Of a stretch of DNA of 16,881 bases, positions 7,507 through 13,835 are shown piece after piece. The number at the start of each line of letters is the position of its first letter. The stretch's first letter is position 1. The translations under genes were made by a program, and so were the position numbers. The DNA is from an uncultured Clostridia bacterium. GTDB lineage: Bacteria; Bacillota_A; Clostridia; TANB77; CAG-508. The stretch spans positions 1 to 16,881 of the forward strand of contig CANBLA010000011.1 of assembly GCA_947369305.1 (NCBI GenBank), in the 5' to 3' direction. The notes beneath the pieces were generated by a model. That model was not told the DNA's origin, made no database searches, and was given only the letters and a program-made list of their open reading frames with translations.

Positions 7507-7947
7507 ATGCAAATTTTAAATGAAATTATCCATAACAAGTGCGTGTATGTTCCATTTATATTATGGTTTTTAATACAGACTTTTAAGGTGTTGACAGAAT
7601 TGATTGTAAACAAAAGATTAGATGTTAAAAGAATCGTAGGGGCAGGAGGAATGCCAAGTTCGCATTCTGCAGTGGTATGTTCTCTTGCAACCTGTATTGG
7701 TAAAGAATATGGTTTTGATAGCGGAATTTTTGCGATATCGATGGTAATGGCATTTGTGGTTATGTATGATGCAGCAGGTGTTAGAAGAGCAGCGGGAAAA
7801 CAAGCCAGAATTTTAAATAAAATATTAGATACACCAGGTCTTACAACCCTAGAAGTGCAAGAAAAATTAGTTGAAGTCTTAGGACATACACCAATTCAAG
7901 TATTAGTAGGAGCGATATTAGGTATTGTGGTTGGAGCCTTAATATAA
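7507..7947 (+). CDS. Divergent PAP2 family membrane protein (DUF212/YuiD)
   Basis: A 146-residue integral membrane protein of the DUF212 family (YuiD-like, distantly related to acid phosphatase/vanadium-haloperoxidase PAP2 enzymes). The hallmark AGGMPSSHSAVVCSLAT (about 46-62) supplies the SSHS phosphatase-like motif, and YDAAGVRRAAGKQARILN (about 85-102) is the second conserved block. Hydrophobic segments occur at about 8-25, 55-70, 72-88 and 128-146. The substrate is unknown; lipid phosphates are an inference from the PAP2 relation. ATG 7507 is 9 bases after GGAGG; an ATG at 7502 is out of frame and short. Confidence 0.9.
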   Translation: MQILNEIIHNKCVYVPFILWFLIQTFKVLTELIVNKRLDVKRIVGAGGMPSSHSAVVCSLATCIGKEYGFDSGIFAISMVMAFVVMYDAAGVRRAAGKQARILNKILDTPGLTTLEVQEKLVEVLGHTPIQVLVGAILGIVVGALI

Positions 7948-7967
7948 AAAGAAAGGAAATAAAAAAT

Positions 7968-9626
7968 ATGAATGATATTGAAATTGCAAAAAGTGTAAAA
8001 TTAGATCGAATAAGTGATGTAGCACAAAAATTTGGGATTACGGATGAAGACTTAATTCCTTTTGGAAAATATAAAGCAAAAGTGGATAATCAGCTAATGA
8101 AAAAGTTAGAAAATCGAGATAATGGTAAATTAATCCTAGTTACTTCCATTAATCCCACTCCATTAGGAGAAGGAAAAACAACTATTTCGATTGGTTTATC
8201 GGATGGTTTAAATCGAATTGGTAAAACGTCTATTTTGGCTTTAAGAGAACCATCTTTAGGTCCCGTTTTTGGTATGAAAGGAGGAGCAACAGGAGGAGGA
8301 TATGCTCAAGTTGCTCCAATGGATGAAATTAATTTACATTTTACAGGCGATATCCACAGCATAACAGCAGCTAACAATTTGATTTCTGCAATGATTGATA
8401 ATCATTTATATTTTGGAAATAAATTAAAATTCAAAAAAGTAATTTGGAAAAGATGTATGGATTTAAATGATCGTTCTTTACGTGAAATTAGGGTCGGACT
8501 TTCCGATGAAAAAAATATGGTTCCAAGAAATGATGGATTTGATATTACGGTTGCATCTGAAATTATGGCAATTTTATGTTTGTCTAATGATTTAGAGGAT
8601 TTTGAAAGACGTGTTGGCAATATAACGATTGGTTTTAATGAAGATGATGAACCAATTAAAGTAAGCGATTTGAAAGCACAAGGTGCGGTAACAGCACTGA
8701 TGAAAGAAGCTATTAATCCGAATGTTGTACAAACTTTGGAGCATAATTTAGCATTTATTCATGGTGGACCTTTTGCCAATATTGCACATGGTTGTAATAG
8801 TGTTATGGCAACTAAAATGGCACTTAAATTGGGCGATTATGTTGTAACAGAAGCAGGATTTGGAGCTGATTTAGGAGCTGAGAAATTTGTGGATATTAAA
8901 TGTAGAAAGTCAGGGCTAAAGCCATCTGCAGCAGTTTGTGTAGCAACTTTAAAAGCACTTAAATATCATGGGGGATTAGATGTTAAAGAATGTACCTCAG
9001 AAAACATAGAAGCATTAGAAAATGGAATTGAGAATCTATTAAAACATGTGGATAATATTAAAAATCAATATGGTATTAATTGCGTTGTTGCTATTAATAA
9101 ATTTGTGTCAGATACTGATAAAGAAATTGACTTTTTATCTCAAAAACTAAGAGAAGCTGGAGTTGAATTAAGTTTAGCAGAAGTTTGGGCAAAAGGTGGA
9201 GCAGGTGCGATTGATTTGGCTCAAAAAGTCATTAAAATTGCGGAGAAAGAGAATATCCGATTTGTGTATGATGAGCAAGATAATATCAAAACCAAAATTG
9301 AGAAAATTGCTAGCCAAATTTATGGAGCAGAAGGTGTAGAATATACAGAAGAAGCTTTGCAAGAGATTAAAAGGATAGAAAAATTAGGTTATCAAAATTA
9401 TCCAGTTTGTATTGCAAAAACACAATATTCGTTTTCAGATGATGCGAAAAATTTAGAATGTAAGGAACCGTTTAAAATCCATGTGAGTGAAATCATTTTG
9501 AAAACAGGTGCAGAATTTGTGGTTGTAAAAACAGGAAAGATATTTACCATGCCAGGACTTCCTAAAATTCCAGCAGCAGAAAGTATTTTTGTGGATGATA
9601 AGGGAGAAATTGTTGGAATATTTTAA
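7968..9626 (+). CDS. fhs: Formate--tetrahydrofolate ligase
   Basis: A 552-residue formyltetrahydrofolate synthetase: ATP-driven joining of formate to tetrahydrofolate, the entry of formate into one-carbon metabolism in purine synthesis, serine/glycine interconversion and the methyl branch of the Wood-Ljungdahl pathway. The P-loop INPTPLGEGKTT is at 61-72. Family signature FGMKGGATGGGYAQVAP is present with Thr where Ala is common, and the later VATLKALKYHGG signature is intact, as is the GLPKIPAAESI C-terminal motif. Length is typical (about 555). An AAAGGAAA ribosome binding site precedes ATG 7968, 20 bases after the DUF212 gene. Presence of fhs alone does not prove acetogenesis. Confidence 0.97.
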   Translation: MNDIEIAKSVKLDRISDVAQKFGITDEDLIPFGKYKAKVDNQLMKKLENRDNGKLILVTSINPTPLGEGKTTISIGLSDGLNRIGKTSILALREPSLGPVFGMKGGATGGGYAQVAPMDEINLHFTGDIHSITAANNLISAMIDNHLYFGNKLKFKKVIWKRCMDLNDRSLREIRVGLSDEKNMVPRNDGFDITVASEIMAILCLSNDLEDFERRVGNITIGFNEDDEPIKVSDLKAQGAVTALMKEAINPNVVQTLEHNLAFIHGGPFANIAHGCNSVMATKMALKLGDYVVTEAGFGADLGAEKFVDIKCRKSGLKPSAAVCVATLKALKYHGGLDVKECTSENIEALENGIENLLKHVDNIKNQYGINCVVAINKFVSDTDKEIDFLSQKLREAGVELSLAEVWAKGGAGAIDLAQKVIKIAEKENIRFVYDEQDNIKTKIEKIASQIYGAEGVEYTEEALQEIKRIEKLGYQNYPVCIAKTQYSFSDDAKNLECKEPFKIHVSEIILKTGAEFVVVKTGKIFTMPGLPKIPAAESIFVDDKGEIVGIF

Positions 9627-9653
9627 GTCGAAATAATGAAAGGGCCGAGATAA

Positions 9654-10148
9654 ATGGAAAAAGAAAATGGATTTGCCTATCAAGCTTTAGTGTTAATTAT
9701 TATTATTGTGATTGCGGTTGCAGGGGTGATTATTAATCAAATTATTGGCAAAAATGGTGTTTTAAATCGAGTAGCAGAAGTGGAAAATGAATATAGTAAA
9801 GAAGATGTTCTAGAAAAGATTAATTATAAAGTAACACAAAAGTTTATTGAAATTAATAATGAAGCAAAGGTAAGCAATCGAAATATTTCAGAATTGTACA
9901 ATAGTGAAGTAGTAATTGAATTTTTGAAACAGAATTTGATTATTGAGCAAATTTATGATGATGCTGGAAATGTTAAGCCAGATATTTATTTGATAAATAT
10001 CGAGAAACTAAAAAATGAAGAAGAGATGATTAAAACTGTTGGAAAATTTCAACTTGAGAAAATGGAAGATAAATATATGATTATTTATTATGATGAAGCA
10101 AATCGAGCTAAAGAAGTTGGAGAGTTACAAATTCAGCAGATGATTTAA
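9654..10148 (+). CDS. Prepilin-like single-pass membrane protein of unknown function
   Basis: A 164-residue protein. The N-terminus, ENGFAYQALVLIIIIVIAVA, has the layout of a type IV prepilin (short leader ending in Gly6, then a hydrophobic helix of about 20 residues), and it is followed by VIINQIIGKNGVLNRVAEVE, recalling clostridial secreted proteins whose N-termini read G(I/F)TLVALVITIIV...GxNGxxxRA. The usual prepilin Glu at +5 is Ala, as in that clostridial group. The remainder is charged and mixed helix/strand with no motif I recognise. It is last in the operon, 27 bases after fhs, with a weak AAAGGGCCGAG ribosome binding site, and ends directly before the terminator at 10151. Confidence 0.7.
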   Translation: MEKENGFAYQALVLIIIIVIAVAGVIINQIIGKNGVLNRVAEVENEYSKEDVLEKINYKVTQKFIEINNEAKVSNRNISELYNSEVVIEFLKQNLIIEQIYDDAGNVKPDIYLINIEKLKNEEEMIKTVGKFQLEKMEDKYMIIYYDEANRAKEVGELQIQQMI

Positions 10149-10150
10149 AG

Positions 10151-10183
10151 AGAAAGGAAAGACTTTGAGAGTCTTTCCTTTTT
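10151..10183 (+). terminator. Rho-independent terminator of the asp23-fhs operon
   Basis: A perfect 12-bp stem (10153-10164 with 10170-10181), extendable by a G-U and an A-U pair, encloses a 5-base loop TTGAG and runs into a T-tract. It follows the prepilin-like gene by three bases. The convergent PRT-like gene ends at 10189, and the reverse strand also has a T-rich run after the stem, so the hairpin may end transcription from both sides. Confidence 0.9.
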
Positions 10184-10188
10184 AAATC

Positions 10189-11052
10189 TTATAGGTTATA
10201 TAAGTTTTGCTCTTTGCAAAGTTTTGCTCGTTTGGCTGTTTTTGCATCATTTGAATTTAAGGAATTTTCTAAAAACTCTGGATGATGGATTAGAAATTCT
10301 CGCATACTTGTATCTGGATTTTCTGCAAAGTTATTTAGCATCTCTAACTGCGCATCGTTAATAATATCTAACGCTTTTGCTTTTTCAAATAAAGTCTCAT
10401 TAATCTGAAGTAAAGATAAAGAACGTATTCCAAGGTTATTTAATACTTGGTTACCACCTTGCATTCTATCTACAACAGCAATACTTGTTACAATGTTTGC
10501 ATCTAAAGCTTTGATAGCAGGAATCCATGATCTAAGATAACTAGAAGCTATTGTAATTAAGTCTGCAATGTGTAAAACATGTTTGCCAGATAAATTGGTA
10601 ACTGGTGTTGCTTCTTCAAAATCACAAGTGTTCACAACGGCTGATAAATCTTTGTAAATTGTGATATGTGGTTTTCCAAGCAAATAAGCCATGATAATAG
10701 AAAAATACCAATCACGTCTTTCTCCACCAGAAATATAGTCAATAACGGATAAGTCGATTTTTGTTTCAATAAAATCTTTTAAATTGTCAACCACAGTTTT
10801 ATAGATTGCATTATTTTCGTATTGTGCCAAAACTTTTTCGAAAAGATTGCTTGGTATTAAATCTTTTGGTACAGTTTCTAACTGCAAATCGATAAAGTCA
10901 AGAAGTTCTTGAGCAGATTCTGAACTTCCGTAAAGAAAATGAGTATTGATAAAATATGGACCAATTTTGCCAGATGTGTACCAAAACGGCTTATTTTCTT
11001 CACATATTTTAAAGGCATTTGTTTCGAATAATAATGACATTAAATCGTTCAT
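10189..11052 (-). CDS. Orotate phosphoribosyltransferase-like protein
   Basis: A 287-residue protein related to type I phosphoribosyltransferases, nearest in look to orotate PRTase. FWYTSGKIGPYFINTH (23-38) matches the substrate-binding FxxxSGxxSPxYxD segment of PyrE; SGGERRDWYFSIIMAYLLGKPHITIYKD (108-135) parallels the PyrE GxExxGIxxAxxxAxxLGxPxxxxRK core; GKHVLHIADLITIASSYLRSW (156-176) stands where the PRPP-binding loop (VDDVITTGxS) belongs, but the second acidic residue and the TTG turn are not kept. It is about 70 residues longer than usual PyrE, with extra helices at both ends. ATG 11052 follows AGGGGGAAATTTTT. It is the only minus-strand gene and has its own promoter. A PyrE paralogue with altered substrate, or a regulator, is equally possible. 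Confidence 0.72.
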   Translation of the reverse strand: MNDLMSLLFETNAFKICEENKPFWYTSGKIGPYFINTHFLYGSSESAQELLDFIDLQLETVPKDLIPSNLFEKVLAQYENNAIYKTVVDNLKDFIETKIDLSVIDYISGGERRDWYFSIIMAYLLGKPHITIYKDLSAVVNTCDFEEATPVTNLSGKHVLHIADLITIASSYLRSWIPAIKALDANIVTSIAVVDRMQGGNQVLNNLGIRSLSLLQINETLFEKAKALDIINDAQLEMLNNFAENPDTSMREFLIHHPEFLENSLNSNDAKTAKRAKLCKEQNLYNL

Positions 11053-11080
11053 AAAAATTTCCCCCTATATTGTTTTCTTA

Positions 11081-11109
11081 AATATACTAAAAAATGAAAA
11101 GAAAGTCAA
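11081..11109 (-). promoter_or_regulatory. Sigma-A promoter of the PRT-like gene
   Basis: Read on the minus strand, TTGACT (11109-11104) and TATATT (11086-11081) are 17 bases apart. Transcription would begin near 11074, about 22 bases before the ATG at 11052, leaving just room for the AGGGGGA ribosome binding site. It is back to back with the promoter at 11157-11185. Confidence 0.75.
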
Positions 11110-11156
11110 TGTTTTAACAAAAATTAATCTGTAAAATGGGATAAGATAATTAATTC

Positions 11157-11185
11157 TTGACATAAAATAAAAATGATGGTATAGT
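11157..11185 (+). promoter_or_regulatory. Strong sigma-A promoter of the 401-residue orphan gene
   Basis: A perfect TTGACA (11157-11162) and TATAGT (11180-11185, 5 of 6) with 17-base spacing, the closest to consensus in the window. A start near 11192 would leave a leader of about 40 bases ending in AGGAGG (11221-11226), itself an ideal ribosome binding site. High basal expression is predicted unless it is repressed. Confidence 0.85.
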
Positions 11186-11192
11186 GATTTAC

Positions 11193-11216
11193 CTAATAGT
11201 CAGTAAACTAGATTAG
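11193..11216 (+). promoter_or_regulatory. Imperfect inverted repeat at the transcription start (possible operator)
   Basis: CTAAT (11193-11197) and ATTAG (11212-11216) form the outer arms, and TAGT/ACTA (11197-11200 / 11207-11210) an inner pair. The arms do not nest perfectly (two bases are bulged). The element covers the predicted transcription start of the gene at 11233, where a repressor would act. Such short AT-rich repeats arise by chance, so confidence is low. Confidence 0.3.
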
Positions 11217-11232
11217 AAAAAGGAGGTCAATT

Positions 11233-12438
11233 ATGATGACACAAAAATCATTACAAGTTGAATTGATGGTTGATAACTCTAAAACTGCAATGGAATATGA
11301 ACATTTTTTGCGGATGCTGGGATTAGTTCCAATCATCAAAGTAAAACAGGAGGATATTGTTTTAAGAGGAAACAAAATTACCAATTTTTCAGACTTTGGG
11401 AGAGGAATAAGAGAAGATTTTCAAGAGATGATGGACATAACGACTACAGAGCTTACAGAATTTAAGGAAATGTTAAAAGGGAAGTTTGAGGAAAACATGG
11501 CAGTATTTGATAAGCTGTTGAAAATTCCTCAAAGAGGGAATTCTCAAACAATAAAGAAAGTAAGTAGTTTTGAGAGTCTTAAGAAGATACTTCAAGAAAG
11601 GTTTGACTTTAAGGAAGATAGTGTTAATGATTTAGTGCGCATTTTTCAAGAGGCAGATCTGTGTACAATATTTAATATAGTTGAGATGAGATATGCATGT
11701 TACTGTTTTGGTGAAAAAGCTCGTTGTGGTGGCGCACCAAGAAAATTAAGCATATCAAAAAATTCTTATATAAAGAAACTCAAAGAGGAATTAATTGATG
11801 TAGTAAGAAAACTAAAAGATATCTTTGAAAAAGATTCTAACAATTTTATTCAGTATGCAGTAGTATTTTGTATGGTACAAGAAAATATCGTGACTGGATT
11901 AATTGGCTATGATTTCCCCTTTTGGGGTGAGAAAAGCAAGAAAAAATATGTGAACGCAAACATAATTGAGATGCCTACCTACACAATAATAACCGAGTAT
12001 TGGTATTGGCGTGATTTTCGATTCTACTGTTTTGGAGTGGGAGAGGCACGCTTACATGAGAAATATTCAGAAAGTACATATTTTTGGCAAAAAGCAGCAT
12101 TAGAGGATTATACTGGTCCAAAATCAATTCAAATATATAGAGAAATGGGGAATGATGTAGCACTTTACTTTTTATATATTTGTTTAAGAACTCATCTGGA
12201 GGAAAGTATCGAAGAAGATATTAAAAAGCTCTTAAAGGCTATCGAAATGGGAAAATATGGGGAGAGTCATTATATCATTTATATTGCTATTGAAATTTTG
12301 ACTTACATTGGCAGGCGCGATGTAGCAAGGAAGATATATAACAATTTGGATATCAATAAAGTAAAAGAAGATTATATTTTTCTATTTGGTGAGGAGAACT
12401 TTCGAGTGTTTTTTGATTTAGTTTGTTGTTTGTCTTAA
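11233..12438 (+). CDS. Unrecognised 401-residue protein with TPR-like helical C-terminal region
   Basis: I do not recognise a family. No signal peptide or clear membrane segment is seen, so it is probably cytoplasmic. Residues 7-45 read like a small beta-alpha-beta unit (LQVELMVDNS, EYEHFLRMLGLVPIIKV). A charged helical stretch with coiled-coil character (58-140) follows. The middle (140-270) is rich in Cys and aromatics (C144, C156, C158, C165, C213, C266; ITEYWYWRDFRFYCFG). Residues about 265-375 look like paired helices of TPR/Sel1 type (YSESTYFWQKAALEDY, IEEDIKKLLKAIEMG, ARKIYNNL). ATG 11233 and ATG 11236 both suit the AGGAGG. It is a single-gene unit with its own promoter, possible operator and terminator, suggesting an independent accessory function. 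Sensor or scaffold roles are only guesses. Confidence 0.8.
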   Translation: MMTQKSLQVELMVDNSKTAMEYEHFLRMLGLVPIIKVKQEDIVLRGNKITNFSDFGRGIREDFQEMMDITTTELTEFKEMLKGKFEENMAVFDKLLKIPQRGNSQTIKKVSSFESLKKILQERFDFKEDSVNDLVRIFQEADLCTIFNIVEMRYACYCFGEKARCGGAPRKLSISKNSYIKKLKEELIDVVRKLKDIFEKDSNNFIQYAVVFCMVQENIVTGLIGYDFPFWGEKSKKKYVNANIIEMPTYTIITEYWYWRDFRFYCFGVGEARLHEKYSESTYFWQKAALEDYTGPKSIQIYREMGNDVALYFLYICLRTHLEESIEEDIKKLLKAIEMGKYGESHYIIYIAIEILTYIGRRDVARKIYNNLDINKVKEDYIFLFGEENFRVFFDLVCCLS

Positions 12439-12479
12439 AAGTATTGGATTTATTGGGTTGAAAGTAATTGATTGTTAAG

Positions 12480-12522
12480 ATAAAACAAGGAAAAAGATAA
12501 TTATTTTTCCTTGTTTTATTTT
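12480..12522 (+). terminator. Rho-independent terminator of the orphan gene
   Basis: A 15- to 16-bp perfect stem (12480-12495 with 12504-12519; core ACAAGGAAAAA/TTTTTCCTTGT) with an 8-base loop GATAATTA, followed by TTTATAATAAG. It lies 42 bases after the stop codon. The stem is A-rich on the left and T-rich on the right, so it can also act on the other strand. Confidence 0.85.
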
Positions 12523-12572
12523 ATAATAAGGGTAAAATATGACATTTTTTGAGATTATTTTTAGGAAAGCTA

Positions 12573-12601
12573 TAGACAAAAATAAAAAAATTAGATACAA
12601 T
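12573..12601 (+). promoter_or_regulatory. Promoter of the glycosidase-EndoQ pair
   Basis: TAGACA (12573-12578) and TACAAT (12596-12601) are 17 bases apart, each one mismatch from consensus. An alternative is TTGAGA (12549-12554) with TATAGA (12571-12576), 16 bases apart. With the first choice transcription begins near 12608, so that the hairpin at 12612 would sit at the very 5' end of the message. Confidence 0.6.
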
Positions 12602-12611
12602 AAAAAGAGGG

Positions 12612-12630
12612 GGACGACAATTTGTCGTCC
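12612..12630 (+). other. GC-rich palindrome / stem-loop in the 5' leader
   Basis: GGACGACAA and TTGTCGTCC flank one central T, forming a perfect 9-bp palindrome that can fold as an 8-bp stem with a 3-base loop. No T-tract follows (GCTATTCC), so it is not a simple terminator. It lies about 45 bases before the start codon at 12675 and is markedly richer in G and C than its surroundings. It may be a message-stabilising 5' stem or a protein-binding site. Confidence 0.6.
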
Positions 12631-12674
12631 GCTATTCCTTAAGAAAAACACCGTTGAAAGGAACGATTTGATAG

Positions 12675-13835
12675 ATGAGAATGAGTACAATCGATAAAGC
12701 AATTAAAAGTGAAAGAGCAGAATTAAAGCGAAGTAAACGTGAAAGAAAAAGAAAAGGGCATGTCAAACTAAAGAGATTTTTTGCATTTTTGTTTATACTA
12801 GGTTCCATTGGAATTATAACTGGTTTAACACTTCTTTACGGACCTTGGAAAAATTTCAGAGAATGGCTTATCACAACAGCCATGACCACAATGACTCATC
12901 AATATTATGCAACTTGGTTTTATAGCCCAGAAGTAATTGAGGATGTACTAAATAGAAACAAAATTGTAGAAATTGCAGAAGATACAGATACAAATATGAT
13001 AAATTTTTCAGCAGGCAAAACCACAGAATACGAAAATGAATTTGAAAGACAAATTCTAGAACGCGACCCTAAAAATAACGATTACAAAATTATTGAAATC
13101 AACAAAAAGAAGTTTTCAGGTTACTTAGTTGCTGTGTATGATCCAGCGAGAATTCAAACTGTTTGCACAAAACAGCTTGGTGTATCAGGTCAATATTTGA
13201 CAACTATGGCAGAAGATCATGACGCCATTTTGGCTGTCAATGGTGGGGGATTTGATGATCCAAACTTTAGTAGTACAGGAGGTTCGCCACTGGGAGTGAG
13301 TATTTGTAATTGGGAGTATACGTCAAGAGCTGCTTATTCTGGTGCTGGTGGAATTATAGGATTTACAAGAGATAATAAATTGATTTTAACTTCTAAAGTA
13401 ACTGTGAAAGAGGCAAAGGCAAAAGATATACGAGATGCAGTAACATTTGGTCCATTTTTGATTGTAAATGGAAAAGCTTCCTCTGTTGTTGGAAATGGCG
13501 GTTGGGGAACAGCTCCAAGAACTGCAATTGCACAAAGAAAAGATGGAATTGTATTATTTTTAGTTGTAGATGGAAGAACGGCTTCGAAACCGGGAGCGGA
13601 TATGGACGATTTAATTGATGTTTTGCAAGATTACGGAGCTTATAATGCAGCAAATCTGGATGGAGGAACTTCTAGTGTGTTAGTAGTCAATAATACTATT
13701 GTCAACGACCCAATTGATAGTACAGGTGCTCATAAAACAAGACCAATTTCAACAGGCTTTATTGTTACAAAAGATGATAGCGATGATAGTGATCATAGTG
13801 TTGTAGCAAGTAAATTAGGGGAGGACGAAGATTAA
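12675..13835 (+). CDS. Membrane-anchored phosphodiester glycosidase family protein (NAGPA domain)
   Basis: A 386-residue protein. A strongly basic cytoplasmic tail (KRSKRERKRKGHVKLKR, about 18-34) precedes one membrane anchor (about 35-57), so the rest is outside. The C-terminal domain (about 145-365) is of the phosphodiester glycosidase type (PF09992, as in human uncovering enzyme NAGPA and bacterial exopolysaccharide-related proteins): AVNGGGFDDP (187-196), GGSPLGVSI, TAPRTAIAQ (279-287), LVVDGR (296-301), NLDGGTSSVLVV (327-338) and a final RPISTGFIV. An Asp/Ser-rich tail ends it. Family roles include wall-glycan or teichoic/exopolysaccharide phosphodiester cleavage; the target here is unknown. 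ATG 12675 is nearer the GAAAGG ribosome binding site than ATG 12681. Its TAA overlaps the next ATG by one base. Confidence 0.88.
   Translation: MRMSTIDKAIKSERAELKRSKRERKRKGHVKLKRFFAFLFILGSIGIITGLTLLYGPWKNFREWLITTAMTTMTHQYYATWFYSPEVIEDVLNRNKIVEIAEDTDTNMINFSAGKTTEYENEFERQILERDPKNNDYKIIEINKKKFSGYLVAVYDPARIQTVCTKQLGVSGQYLTTMAEDHDAILAVNGGGFDDPNFSSTGGSPLGVSICNWEYTSRAAYSGAGGIIGFTRDNKLILTSKVTVKEAKAKDIRDAVTFGPFLIVNGKASSVVGNGGWGTAPRTAIAQRKDGIVLFLVVDGRTASKPGADMDDLIDVLQDYGAYNAANLDGGTSSVLVVNNTIVNDPIDSTGAHKTRPISTGFIVTKDDSDDSDHSVVASKLGEDED

Noticed and set aside
12480..12630. Riboswitch or T-box leader before the glycosidase or asnB genes
   Set aside because: The leaders are too short and lack the conserved boxes or multi-helix layout; only simple hairpins are present.
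12475..12702. Minus-strand open reading frame across the terminator and promoter region
   Set aside because: It overlaps the terminator hairpin, promoter and palindrome, has low-complexity Phe/Leu/Ile-rich translation and no ribosome binding site.
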